Part shown: positions 1 through 8,421 of the stretch, one piece after another
Numbering within the stretch: position 1 is the first letter of the stretch
Layout: every line of letters starts with the position of its first letter
Assembly (NCBI GenBank): GCA_036377055.1
Contig: DASUZD010000116.1
Location: 1-36,629 of the forward strand
DNA from: DASUZD01 sp036377055
GTDB lineage: Bacteria; Actinomycetota; Thermoleophilia; Gaiellales; Gaiellaceae
Direction of reading: 5' to 3'
DNA length: 36,629 nt
Position numbers and translations under genes: made by a program
Notes under the pieces: model-generated
Told to the model about the DNA's origin: nothing
Database searches by the model: none
The model's input: the letters and a program-made list of their open reading frames with translations, nothing else

Positions 1-239
1 GTGACGTAGCAGTAGCGGCACGCGCGTGTGCACGTGTCGCCGAGGATCTGGAACGTCGCCGTCCCGCGGCCCCAGCACTCGGCGATGTTCGGGCAGCGCG
101 CCTCCTCGCAGATCGTGTGCAGGCTCTGGCCGTGGATCAGCCTCTTGACGTCGAAGTAGCGCGAGTCGGCGCTCGGCGCGCGCACCTTCATCCACTCCGG
201 CCGACGCGGTCGCTCGGCGACTGGCAGCGACGTCTTCAC
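1..239 (-). CDS. lipA: Lipoyl synthase, N-terminal part (cut by window edge)
   Basis: LipA is the radical-SAM enzyme that inserts two sulfur atoms into protein-bound octanoyl groups to make lipoyl cofactor. Translating the minus strand from a GTG at 239 gives 79 residues. They contain the auxiliary-cluster motif CEEARCPNIAEC, typical of LipA, followed by ILGDTCTRACRYC, the CxxxCxxC radical-SAM cluster motif. The rest lies beyond position 1. The GTG is supported by a TAGACT box (plus-strand 247-252) only 7 nt upstream and by the absence of a Shine-Dalgarno sequence, suggesting a leaderless transcript. It lies in the same direction as lipB and the lipoate-dependent E2 gene. The identification is firm; only the extent is limited. 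Confidence 0.95.
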   Translation of the reverse strand, partial: MKTSLPVAERPRRPEWMKVRAPSADSRYFDVKRLIHGQSLHTICEEARCPNIAECWGRGTATFQILGDTCTRACRYCYV

Positions 240-246
240 GCCGGCC

Positions 247-252
247 AGTCTA
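247..252 (-). promoter_or_regulatory. -10 box of leaderless lipA
   Basis: TAGACT on the minus strand ends 7 nt before the GTG of lipA. No ribosome-binding site fits in between, so transcription probably starts at or next to the start codon. Confidence 0.5.
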
Positions 253-253
253 G

Positions 254-730
254 TCAGCCGGCTGTGTGCTTCAGCTCCGACTCCCGCCGCTGCGCCGCAT
301 CGAGGCTCAGGTCGCCCGAGCACACGCGGTCGTTGAGCTCGTTCTCGATCGCGTCGACGACGGATGCGCGCGGGTACGGCTCGGGCCAGAGGTTGCGCGG
401 GTCGGTCGGGTGCCCGCCGAGCTCGAGTGAGATCAGGTGGTCCTCCTGGTATGCGGACAGCGACCCTCGCCGGCCGTAGTCCCGCATCTGCTTCAGCTTC
501 AGGTCGTTCGTGTAGCTGACCGGCGGGCGGATCGTGCGCGTCCAGCCGTGCCGGCAGATCGTCGACGCGAGCGTCGCCGGTGTCACGTCGGGGTTGAGGA
601 CGCCGGGCGTGAGCTGCCAGCTCGCGCGGTGTGGCGAAAGCGCGCCCGTTCGCGGGCCGCAGCGCGAGAGGGCGAGCAGCGCGAGCGCGACGGCGGTGAC
701 GAGGAGCACGAGGTCCGCGCGAGTGGCCAT
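254..730 (-). CDS. Exported or membrane-anchored HNH-like small protein
   Basis: This 158-residue protein begins with a hydrophobic segment (about residues 6-22) that could be a signal peptide or membrane anchor. A Cys at 24 follows it, but an Arg precedes the Cys, so it is a poor lipobox. The C-terminal half contains DHLISLELGG followed by NLWPEP, a pattern seen in small HNH-nuclease-like proteins, where the DH and the later Asn would sit in the metal-binding fold. Function is not established; nuclease activity is only suggested by the motif. The gene lies just upstream of lipA in the same direction, with its own TATCGT box 8 nt before the ATG. Cysteines at 24, 59 and about 137 could form disulfides if exported. 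Confidence 0.7.
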   Translation of the reverse strand: MATRADLVLLVTAVALALLALSRCGPRTGALSPHRASWQLTPGVLNPDVTPATLASTICRHGWTRTIRPPVSYTNDLKLKQMRDYGRRGSLSAYQEDHLISLELGGHPTDPRNLWPEPYPRASVVDAIENELNDRVCSGDLSLDAAQRRESELKHTAG

Positions 731-738
731 CGCCGGCC

Positions 739-744
739 ACGATA
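739..744 (-). promoter_or_regulatory. -10 box of leaderless HNH-like gene
   Basis: TATCGT on the minus strand lies 8 nt upstream of the ATG at 730, with no Shine-Dalgarno sequence between. Confidence 0.45.
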
Positions 745-784
745 GGTCGCGCCGGAGGCCTCTCCAGCGATCGGCACAGACTTG

Positions 785-1492
785 TTACGAAGCTGCCAGG
801 CGGGCGTGAACCGGCTGCGGCCAGAGGCCGTGGCCCTCGTCCGCGGGAAGCTCCTCGAGCTCGAGGTCGAGGACGTCGGCGAGCGCGGCGGTTGCGAGGG
901 GGCGCACGCCGTCGACCTCCACCGGCCGGCCGAGCTCGCGCGCGATCGTCGTGAACTGCGCGTCCTCGAGCCCGCAAGCGGTGATCCACTGCGTGAACGG
1001 GGCCGGGTCGAGGTCGACGTTCAGCGCGTAGCCGTGCGTGGAGATCCACTTGCTGACGTGAATGCCGATCGAGGCGATCTTCCGCGGCGGGCGCTCGAGC
1101 CAGATCCCCGTCAGGCCGTCGATGCGAGTGGCGTCGATCCCGAGCGGCGCGAGCGTCCGGATCAGCGCCTCTTCGAGATCGCGGCAGTAGCGCTTGACGT
1201 CGGTGCCGTGCCGCGTCAGGTCGAGGATCGGGTAGCAGACAAGCTGACCGGGCGCGTGGTACGTCGACTTCCCGCCGCGGTCGGTCTCGACGATCTCGAG
1301 CTCCGCGTCGGGCGGCACGTGCAGCTCGCCGTCCTCGGTGCGGCGACCGAGCGTCACCACGGGCGGGTGTTCGAGCAGCAGGATCGTGTCGGGGATCGCG
1401 CCCTGCGAGACCGCCCCGGCGAGCGAGCGCTGCAGCGCCCACGCCTCGAGGTAGGGCACGACTCCGATGTTCATGAGGTACCCGAGCGGCAT
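785..1492 (-). CDS. lipB: Lipoyl(octanoyl) transferase LipB
   Basis: LipB transfers octanoate from acyl carrier protein to a lysine of lipoyl domains, the step before LipA. The 235-residue product has the RGGKSTYHAPGQ signature (about 72-83), the catalytic Lys (about 138, in KIASIGIHV) and the catalytic Cys (about 173, in TACGLED). The length is normal for the family. A second Met at residue 7 (position 1474) is an equally good start by homology, because LipB proteins usually begin close to the MNIGVV segment; neither start has a strong Shine-Dalgarno. The gene begins 4 nt after the stop of the DUF1835 gene, implying one transcript. Confidence 0.95.
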   Translation of the reverse strand: MPLGYLMNIGVVPYLEAWALQRSLAGAVSQGAIPDTILLLEHPPVVTLGRRTEDGELHVPPDAELEIVETDRGGKSTYHAPGQLVCYPILDLTRHGTDVKRYCRDLEEALIRTLAPLGIDATRIDGLTGIWLERPPRKIASIGIHVSKWISTHGYALNVDLDPAPFTQWITACGLEDAQFTTIARELGRPVEVDGVRPLATAALADVLDLELEELPADEGHGLWPQPVHARLAAS

Positions 1493-1496
1493 CGCG

Positions 1497-2312
1497 TCAG
1501 ACTAGCTCGCGTCCCTTCGGCGTCAGCTCGAACACCGTCGCGGCGAAGGAGTCCTGGTCGCCGCGCGGCGGCGGCAGCGGCGGCGTCACCCCTCCGACCG
1601 CTCGAACGAGCCCGTCGCGCGCGAGCTCCCAGACGAAGCGGAAGCACCACGCATCGCCGAGGAAGATCGCCTCCTCGTGCGCCTGGTTGGTCGCGAAGAG
1701 CTCCGGCGGCCGTTTGGGTCCCTCGGCGAGCGTTTCCAGCAGCTGCCGTTTCGTACGCGGGAGCGGCGAACGCTCCTCGCGGAGGCGCCGCAGCGCTGCT
1801 TTCAGGTGGGGGAGCGCGCCCAGGTCGCGCTCTAGGAGCGGCTCGAGGTCGTCCTCGCACACGGCCCGCCACGCCTCGCGCGCGAGCGCCCGCGTCGCGT
1901 CGCCGACCGGGCGCCGCGCGTGCCAGAGCGCCTCGAGCCGGCTGGCGTCGAGCGAGCCGAGGTAGTGGTCGGCTTGGACGAGCTCCACGTTGGTCGCCTC
2001 GCCGAGCTGCGAGAGCACCTGGAGGAGCTGGAGCTGGTCGAAGAGGTCGTGCTCGAACCAGAGGACGACGGCCCCGGCGCGGCCGAGGAGCTCGTCGCGC
2101 CGCTCGAGCTCCGCTTGGATCGCTGCCTCCTCGCCCCAGCCGTGCCCGGCGAGGAAGCGGGCGCGAAGCGGGCGACACTCAGCAGGATCGAACGCCAGCG
2201 GGCCGGCGTGGAGGACGTCGTCCCACGAGAGCACGACATCGTCGAGCGACGTCGTGCGCAGCGTGCTGGCCACCGACTCTCCGTTCGTCACGTGCAGCGG
2301 CCCTGGGCTCAT
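1497..2312 (-). CDS. DUF1835 domain-containing protein
   Basis: The 271-residue product starts with HVTNGESVASTL, the opening motif of DUF1835, and continues with the WDDVLHAGPL and LWFEHDLFDQLQLLQVL segments characteristic of this family. It looks soluble, with no signal peptide or membrane segment. The biochemical role of DUF1835 is not established. The C-terminal third resembles a winged-helix-like region (RELFATNQAHEEAIFLGD), which I cannot assign further. The gene runs into lipB with a 4-nt gap. Upstream lies the double-hairpin element that closes the dehydrogenase operon, so this gene should have its own promoter between about 2313 and 2340, where nothing clear is seen. Confidence 0.8.
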   Translation of the reverse strand: MSPGPLHVTNGESVASTLRTTSLDDVVLSWDDVLHAGPLAFDPAECRPLRARFLAGHGWGEEAAIQAELERRDELLGRAGAVVLWFEHDLFDQLQLLQVLSQLGEATNVELVQADHYLGSLDASRLEALWHARRPVGDATRALAREAWRAVCEDDLEPLLERDLGALPHLKAALRRLREERSPLPRTKRQLLETLAEGPKRPPELFATNQAHEEAIFLGDAWCFRFVWELARDGLVRAVGGVTPPLPPPRGDQDSFAATVFELTPKGRELV

Positions 2313-2340
2313 GTCCGCAATTCAACCTGCCTTCTCAAGA

Positions 2341-2417
2341 GAGGCCGGCTTTGCCGGCCTCGCTCAACTTGTTGTGCCTAACGAGGGGGCATACGGGGGA
2401 AACCGGGTTTCCCCCGT
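2341..2417 (-). terminator. Tandem double-hairpin terminator element, copy 1
   Basis: Read on the minus strand from the E2 stop codon, the element has hairpin A (2393-2417, 12-nt arms ACGGGGGAAACC and GGTTTCCCCCGT), a linker containing CCCCTCGTTAGGCAC, then hairpin B (2341-2361, 9-nt arms GAGGCCGGC/GCCGGCCTC, 3-nt loop) followed by TCTT. It sits 11 nt after the E1-E2 operon. A 59-nt block (2362-2420) recurs at 17334-17392 with 4 mismatches in the opposite strand orientation. Confidence 0.75.
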
Positions 2418-2427
2418 GAAGGCGACG

Positions 2428-3825
2428 TCAGTAGGCCGCCTCGTCCCAGGTCTGGAGCTTCTCGCGCACATCCCGGAGGAACCGGCCCGCGAGCGCCCCG
2501 TCGACGAGCCGGTGGTCGTACGTGAGCGTCAGGTTCATGATCGGCCGGATCGCGATCACGTCCTCCCCGCGCTCGTCCTGGACGACCCACGGCCGCTTGA
2601 CGACCGCGTACGTGCCGAGGATCGCTGCCTGCGGCTGGCTGATGACGGGCGTCCCGTGGAACGTGCCGTACCCGCCGGGGTTCGTGATCGTGAAGGTGCC
2701 GCCCTGGACCTCGTCCGGGAGGAGCTTCTTGTCGCGCGCGCGGGCGGCGAGATCCTGGACGCCCTTCGCGATGCCGAGCAGGTTGAGCGTCTCCGCGTTC
2801 TTCAGGACTGGGACGATGAGGCCCTTGCCGTCGGCGAGCTCGACCGCGAAGCCGAGGTTGACGAACTTCTTCGTGACGATCTGTTCGCCGCGAATCTCTC
2901 CGTTCACCCACGGGTAGTCGCGGAGCGTCTCGACCACCGCGCGCGCGACGAAGGCGAGGTAGGTGAGCTTGACGCCGTAGGACGCGTCGAAGTCGCGCTT
3001 CAGCTTCCCTCGGATCGCGACCACCTTCGACATGTCGACCTCGATTGCGCTCGTGACGTGCGCGGCCGTGTCGAGCGAGCGGCGCATGTGCTCGGCGATG
3101 CCGCGCCGCATCGCGTTCATCGGCTCGTAGCTCTCGCCTGTGCCCGGCTCGGCCGCCGCCGCGACGGGCGCGGGAGCAGGCTTGGGGGGCGCGGGAGCGG
3201 CTGCGCGCTCGGGCTCCGGCGCCGCGGGTGCGGGCTCGGGAGCCGGCTCCGGCGGCGCGGCGGGCGCCGGCGCCTCAGCCTCGGCCGGCGCGCCCGACTC
3301 GATGTAGTCGAGGATGTCCTTCTTCGTCACGCGGCCGCCGCGGCCGGTGCCGGAGATGCGGCTCGGGTCGACGTTGTTCTCAGCGGCGATGCGGGCGACG
3401 ACGGGCGAGACGAACGTCTTCCCGTTCTCGCTCGAAGCGGCGCGGGTCTGCGCGGGCTCGGCGGCTTCCGCCACGTCTCCCACTCCCTCGCTCGCCGAAG
3501 CCATGGCCTCGTCGGCCGCGGCCTGCGTGGCGGGCTCGGGCGGAGCTTGTGGCTCTGAGCCACTAACTTCGGACCCTTCGGGCGCGATGACCGCGAGCTT
3601 CGTCCCCACCTCGACCGTCTCGCCCTCCTGGACGAGGATCTGCTGGAGGACGCCTTCGCCGGGGCTCGGGACCTCGGTGTCGACCTTGTCCGTCGAGATC
3701 TCGAGGAGCGCTTCGTCGGCCGCGACCGACTCGCCCTCCTGCTTGAGCCACTTCGTGATCGTCCCCTCGGAGACGGACACGCCCATCTGCGGCATGACGA
3801 CGTCGATCGCGGTCCCTGTGGCCAC
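2428..3825 (-). CDS. 2-oxoacid dehydrogenase E2 (dihydrolipoamide acyltransferase)
   Basis: E2 forms the core of a 2-oxoacid dehydrogenase complex and moves acyl groups to CoA. The 465 residues show one N-terminal lipoyl domain with the lipoylated Lys about 47 (EISTDKVDTEVPSP), an Ala/Pro/Glu-rich linker, a peripheral-subunit-binding domain (about 138-178, SPVVARIAAEN...GRVTKKDIL), a second long Ala/Pro linker (about 180-230), and the catalytic domain ending in YDHRLVDG (His about 438, Asp about 442). The GTG start has a strong AGGAGGGG site. It follows E1beta by 8 nt. E1 partners of the alpha2beta2 type suggest a branched-chain or pyruvate substrate; sequence alone does not decide which. It is a client of LipB/LipA encoded nearby. 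Confidence 0.93.
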   Translation of the reverse strand: MATGTAIDVVMPQMGVSVSEGTITKWLKQEGESVAADEALLEISTDKVDTEVPSPGEGVLQQILVQEGETVEVGTKLAVIAPEGSEVSGSEPQAPPEPATQAAADEAMASASEGVGDVAEAAEPAQTRAASSENGKTFVSPVVARIAAENNVDPSRISGTGRGGRVTKKDILDYIESGAPAEAEAPAPAAPPEPAPEPAPAAPEPERAAAPAPPKPAPAPVAAAAEPGTGESYEPMNAMRRGIAEHMRRSLDTAAHVTSAIEVDMSKVVAIRGKLKRDFDASYGVKLTYLAFVARAVVETLRDYPWVNGEIRGEQIVTKKFVNLGFAVELADGKGLIVPVLKNAETLNLLGIAKGVQDLAARARDKKLLPDEVQGGTFTITNPGGYGTFHGTPVISQPQAAILGTYAVVKRPWVVQDERGEDVIAIRPIMNLTLTYDHRLVDGALAGRFLRDVREKLQTWDEAAY

Positions 3826-3833
3826 GTCCCCTC

Positions 3834-4805
3834 CTAGTACTCCACGAGTTCTTTTAGGCCGGCGGCCACGTCAGCGACCTGCGGAATGAAGGCCTTCTCG
3901 AGCGGCGGCGAGAACGGCACCGGAGTGTCCGGCGCGGCGATGCGCTTCACCGGCGCGTCGAGATCCTCGAACGCCTCCTCGGCGATCGTCGCCGCGATCT
4001 CCGCGCCGAAGCCGCCGGTGCGCGTGTCCTCGTGCAGGACGAGCACCTTCGACGTCTTGCGGACGCTCTCCAGGACGGCGGCCTTGTCCCACGGGAGCAC
4101 GGTCCGCAGGTCGACGATCTCGACCGAGGCCTCGTCGCCGAGCTCCTTCGCGGCCTCGTCGGCGGTATAGACCATCGCGCCCCAGGTGACGACGGTCACG
4201 TCGTCGCCCTCGCGATGGATGCGCGCCTTCCCGAGCGGCACCGTGTACCGCTCGTCCGGCACCTCGCCCTTGATGCGGCGATAGAGGTGCTTGTGCTCGA
4301 AGTAGAGAACGGGGTTCGGGTCCTCGATCGCGCTCACGAGCAGACCCTTCGCGTCCTCCGGCGTCGCCGGGCACACGCACTTGAGCCCGGGGATGTGCGC
4401 GAACGAGCTCTCCGGGTTCTGCGAGTGGAACGGACCGCCGGAGAAGCCGCCGCCGGATGGGAGCCGGATCGTGATCGGCACGGGTGTCCCCGCGCGCCAG
4501 CGCTGCTTCGACGCGACGGTGACGAGCTGGTCCCACGCGCACGAGATGAAGTCCGCGAACTGCATCTCCGCGACCGGGCGCATGCCCATGATCGCGGCGC
4601 CCGTGCAGCCGCCGACGATCGCCGTCTCGGCGAGCGGCGCGTCGATCACGCGCCACGGCCCGAACTCCTCCTGGAAGCCGAGCGAGACCTTGAACGCGCC
4701 GCCGTACACGCCCACGTCCTCGCCGATCAGGAAGACGCGCTGGTCGCGCCGCATCTCCTGCCGAAGCCCGTCGCTGATCGCCTGGAGATAGGTCTTCTCG
4801 GCCAT
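3834..4805 (-). CDS. 2-oxoacid dehydrogenase E1 beta subunit
   Basis: The beta subunit of the thiamine-diphosphate-dependent E1 decarboxylates the 2-oxoacid together with E1alpha. The 323 residues begin MAEKTYLQAISDGL and carry the family segments GEDVGVYGGAFKVSLG, DAPLAETAIVGG, MRPVAEMQFADFI and YFEHKHLYR, with a normal transketolase C-terminal domain (LRTVLPWD, HEDTRTGGFGAE). I chose the ATG at 4805, five nt after the E1alpha stop; the reading frame stays open further upstream only because it shadows E1alpha. Gene order alpha-beta-E2 and tight spacing indicate a single transcript. Confidence 0.94.
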   Translation of the reverse strand: MAEKTYLQAISDGLRQEMRRDQRVFLIGEDVGVYGGAFKVSLGFQEEFGPWRVIDAPLAETAIVGGCTGAAIMGMRPVAEMQFADFISCAWDQLVTVASKQRWRAGTPVPITIRLPSGGGFSGGPFHSQNPESSFAHIPGLKCVCPATPEDAKGLLVSAIEDPNPVLYFEHKHLYRRIKGEVPDERYTVPLGKARIHREGDDVTVVTWGAMVYTADEAAKELGDEASVEIVDLRTVLPWDKAAVLESVRKTSKVLVLHEDTRTGGFGAEIAATIAEEAFEDLDAPVKRIAAPDTPVPFSPPLEKAFIPQVADVAAGLKELVEY

Positions 4806-4810
4806 GGCCC

Positions 4811-5863
4811 TTACTTGTGGTGGGGCGTGTCGAGGTCTTCGGGGGTCGCGAAGACGCCCTCGGTGAGCTGCGACGGCTCGGGGAGCGGCGACTCCTCGGC
4901 GCGACGGAGCGCGTCGTTCAAGAGCCGCTTCACGCCAGCCGCGATCTCGTCCTCCTCCTCGTCGTCCAGGTCGGCGTTCTCGCGGAGCCAGGTGCGGAAG
5001 CGCTCGAGCGGGTCCGACTTCGCCCACTCTTCGAACATTTCTTTGGGCACGTAGAACGCGTCGTCGTGGACGGCGTGGCCCTCCATCCGGAGGGTCAGGC
5101 ACTCGACCAGCGTCGGGCCGCCGCCGTCGCGCGCCTTCTCGATCGCCCGCTTCGCCTCGCGGTACACGGCGAGCACGTCCGTGCCGTCGACGACCACGCC
5201 CTCGAAGCCGTAGGCCTGCGCGCGGTCGGCGACGTGCTCCGTGGCGTACTCGAGGTGCGTCGGCGTCGAGTACGCCCACTGGTTGTTGTCGCAGACGAAG
5301 ACGACCGGGAGCCGGCGCGTCCCGGCGAATGTCATCGCCTCGTGCGAGTCGCCGCGCGCGGACGCGCCCTCGCCGAACCAGCCCACGGCGACCCGGCGCT
5401 CCTCACGGATCCGGAAGGCGAGCGCGCACCCGGTCGCGACCGGGAGCATGGCCGGAAGGTGGCTGACCATCGCGATCAGGCCCAGCTTTGCGTCGGCCAT
5501 GTGGACGTTTCCGTCCTTGCCGCCCGTCGGCCCGTCCACGCGGCCCATGTACTGCGCGAAGATCCGCCACGGCTCGACGCCGCGGGTGACGTGGACGCCC
5601 ATGTCGCGATGGAGCGGCGTGCCGACGTCCTCCGGGCCCATCGCGGTCGCGACGCCGACCGAGGCCGCCTCGTTGCCGCGGCCGGTGTAGAACGAGCCGG
5701 GGATCTTCCCCTGCTTGTAGAGGATGTGGCCGCGCTCCTCGATCCCGCGCGTGATCAGCAAGTGCCGATAGATGCCGAGCAGGTCCTCGCGATCGAGCCC
5801 TGCCTCCTTCACCTCGTTCAGCGAGCCGAGCGGCTCCGCCTCTCTCACCGCCATCCGCAGCAC
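4811..5863 (-). CDS. 2-oxoacid dehydrogenase E1 alpha subunit
   Basis: E1alpha binds thiamine diphosphate and Mg2+ at the alpha/beta interface. The 350-residue product has the HRDMG and GKDGNVHM segments and a thiamine-diphosphate motif running from GEGASARGD (about 164-172) to CDNN (191-194). The glycines and Asn of the motif are kept, although the usual GDGAT start reads GEGAS. A GTG at 5863 and an ATG at 5854 are both possible starts; GAGG lies 8 nt before the ATG, favouring 5854. It heads the E1alpha-E1beta-E2 operon. A TACAGT box at 5888-5893 (minus) is a candidate -10. No dihydrolipoamide dehydrogenase gene follows in this window. Confidence 0.93.
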   Translation of the reverse strand: MLRMAVREAEPLGSLNEVKEAGLDREDLLGIYRHLLITRGIEERGHILYKQGKIPGSFYTGRGNEAASVGVATAMGPEDVGTPLHRDMGVHVTRGVEPWRIFAQYMGRVDGPTGGKDGNVHMADAKLGLIAMVSHLPAMLPVATGCALAFRIREERRVAVGWFGEGASARGDSHEAMTFAGTRRLPVVFVCDNNQWAYSTPTHLEYATEHVADRAQAYGFEGVVVDGTDVLAVYREAKRAIEKARDGGGPTLVECLTLRMEGHAVHDDAFYVPKEMFEEWAKSDPLERFRTWLRENADLDDEEEDEIAAGVKRLLNDALRRAEESPLPEPSQLTEGVFATPEDLDTPHHK

Positions 5864-5887
5864 CTCTGTCGTCGGCTGGACGGTCGA

Positions 5888-5893
5888 ACTGTA
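5888..5893 (-). promoter_or_regulatory. Candidate -10 box of the 2-oxoacid dehydrogenase operon
   Basis: TACAGT on the minus strand lies 34 nt before the preferred ATG at 5854. No good -35 at 16-18 nt is visible. The 257-nt intergenic stretch 5864-6119 also holds an AT-rich patch (5941-5972) that may serve the divergent subtilase gene. Confidence 0.3.
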
Positions 5894-6119
5894 ACGACAT
5901 CGGCCGCGGGCAAGCCGCCGGGCGTCGCCACAGGCGAAGATGGTTTTGAAATCACACGAACTCGATATAAAGACCGCGGTGGAGTTGCCTGATGTAACTG
6001 CAAGGCGGGTATTGTGACGGTCGGTTCAGGGGCTCACGAGACGCTGCGGTCCGAGCGAGAAGCCTGCCCGAACGTCGCTGCGGCCGCCCCGCAGCCACGT
6101 CCAGAAAAGGAGGAGTCCG

Positions 6120-7277
<1,158 letters not shown>

Positions 7278-7285
7278 CCCAAGCC

Positions 7286-7322
7286 GGCCGGCGGGGACGC
7301 GCGTGCCGTGTCCCCGCCGGCC
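7286..7322 (+). terminator. Hairpin after the first subtilase
   Basis: GGCCGGCGGGGAC (7286-7298) pairs perfectly with GTCCCCGCCGGCC (7310-7322) across an 11-nt loop, 8 nt after the stop codon. It lacks a T-tract, so it may stop transcription weakly or protect the 3' end. Confidence 0.55.
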
Positions 7323-7326
7323 ACGG

Positions 7327-7347
7327 CTCGGGGCCTGACCCCCGGCC
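7327..7347 (+). repeat. GGCCTGACCCC interspersed repeat, pair 1, first copy
   Basis: CTCGGGGCCTGACCCCCGG core. The GCCTGA begins at 7333, exactly 105 nt before that of the next copy. It lies between the hairpin of the subtilase gene and the zinc-ribbon gene. Confidence 0.55.
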
Positions 7348-7422
7348 ATGGCCGCCGCGGCCGGTGCGCGCGGGAGCTCGGGCGCCGCGGATCCAGCCAA
7401 CCATGCGGGCGAATGTCCGCTG

Positions 7423-7447
7423 CGGACCGGTCCGGGGGCCTGACCCC
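7423..7447 (+). repeat. GGACCGGTCC..GGCCTGACCCC repeat, pair 1, second copy
   Basis: This copy contains the palindrome GGACCGGTCC followed by GGGGGCCTGACCCC. It ends 10 nt before the TAGAGT box of the zinc-ribbon gene. Near-identical copies lie at 27770-27805 and 27875-27910. Confidence 0.7.
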
Positions 7448-7457
7448 GATTCGCGAC

Positions 7458-7463
7458 TAGAGT
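7458..7463 (+). promoter_or_regulatory. -10 box of leaderless zinc-ribbon gene
   Basis: TAGAGT lies 7 nt upstream of the ATG at 7471. It overlaps the alternative GTG at 7462, which argues for the ATG as the true start. Confidence 0.5.
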
Positions 7464-7470
7464 GGCCGCG

Positions 7471-7743
7471 ATGGGCAAGGCCGCAGACTGGCTGCGCGAG
7501 GAGCGGCGCAAGACGCTCGGCGACTGGGTCGCGTTCTGCGTTGGCTGCGGTTACACGCGCCGGTACTTCGAGGAGTTCGAGGGCGAGCTGCCGTCCGAGT
7601 GCCCGCAGTGCGGCCGGGAGGTGCGAACACGCTGTCCGGCCTGCGGCGCGCGCTTCGCGTCCGCCGTCACCGTCGAGTGTGAGGCCTGCGGCGCGGAGGT
7701 CAGGCCGGCCGAGATCTTCGGCTTCCGGATCCGAAAGCGGTAG
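7471..7743 (+). CDS. Small zinc-ribbon protein
   Basis: This 90-residue protein carries four CxxC pairs (CVGC, CPQC, CPAC, CEAC) spread over about residues 22-75, enough for two zinc-binding ribbons. The charged N-terminus (ADWLREERRKTLGDW) resembles a short helix. There is no signal peptide. The role is unknown; such proteins often bind nucleic acid or partner proteins. I start it at the ATG at 7471 because the upstream GTG (7462) falls inside the putative -10 box. The gene ends 2 nt before the end of the convergent gene. Confidence 0.75.
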   Translation: MGKAADWLREERRKTLGDWVAFCVGCGYTRRYFEEFEGELPSECPQCGREVRTRCPACGARFASAVTVECEACGAEVRPAEIFGFRIRKR

Positions 7744-7745
7744 CC

Positions 7746-8411
7746 CTAGCCGCCGCCGTTCCCGCCGCCTCCGTCTCCGCCGCCTCCGTCCCCGCCACCG
7801 TCGCCCCACCCGACGTCGTAGGCGCGCGAGCCGGGATCGCCCCAGTAGTTCCCGGCCAAGCGCTGGCGGACCAACCACCGCCGGAAATGGCTGCGGATCT
7901 CGAGCGGCACCGCGTCACGGACGCCCTTCAGTTGCCGCGCGTGCCCTGCGACCAACGACGCGTCGCCCTCGCTCGTCGCGCCGAGGTCGAGGTGCCTGTT
8001 CCCGCTCCCGATCAGTGGCCGCTTCAGCGCGCGAAGGCGTCTTTTGACGGCCGCGTGGTCGAAGACGCTCTGAAGCTCGACACGGACCCGCCAGCAGATC
8101 TCGAGCGGATCGACTTCCGGGTCGCCGGTGTCGCGATCCGCGTCCGGCAGCGTGGGGTCGACGTACGCATCGAGCCGCTTGCTCCAGCGGCGGATCTGCG
8201 GCCGCCCAAACTCGTCGGGGTACCGGCTCTCGGCGACGATCCTGCGCGCGCGACGCGCGACGTTCTTGGCGTTCGACCTACTTCGTGCGAAACAGTAGAC
8301 CGTCGTTGCGTCGTCCTCGACGTCGAGCCCTGACAGCCTCAGGAGCTCCGTCGCGGCCTCGGCGGCCGCATGCGATGCCGCCTCGAACACGACGCACCAC
8401 TCGCGCGGCAC
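7746..8411 (-). CDS. Hypothetical protein with Gly/Asp-rich C-terminal tail
   Basis: This 221-residue protein belongs to no family I recognise. It starts from GTG (MPREWCVVFEAASH). Residues about 1-75 look like a compact alpha/beta domain and 75-200 are rich in Arg/Leu helices. The last 20 or so residues are almost only Gly with periodic Asp and one Asn. The tail is encoded by an imperfect CCGCC/CCTCC repeat at about 7750-7805. The gene starts 10 nt after the stop of the ASCH gene, so it is probably cotranscribed with the ASCH and Nudix genes. There are no membrane segments. Confidence 0.65.
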   Translation of the reverse strand: MPREWCVVFEAASHAAAEAATELLRLSGLDVEDDATTVYCFARSRSNAKNVARRARRIVAESRYPDEFGRPQIRRWSKRLDAYVDPTLPDADRDTGDPEVDPLEICWRVRVELQSVFDHAAVKRRLRALKRPLIGSGNRHLDLGATSEGDASLVAGHARQLKGVRDAVPLEIRSHFRRWLVRQRLAGNYWGDPGSRAYDVGWGDGGGDGGGGDGGGGNGGG

Positions 8412-8421
8412 GCGCGACGCC

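Noticed and set aside
782..2419. 545-codon open frame on the plus strand opposite lipB and DUF1835
   Set aside because: Shadow of the minus-strand genes; Arg/Ala-rich low-complexity translation.
5946..5971. TTGAAA and TATAAA as the promoter of the first subtilase
   Set aside because: The spacer is only 14 nt, too short for a normal -35/-10 pair; kept only as an AT-rich patch.
7750..7805. Short CG-rich repeats as a CRISPR array
   Set aside because: The units are short, imperfect, in frame with a protein and have no spacers; no cas genes are present.
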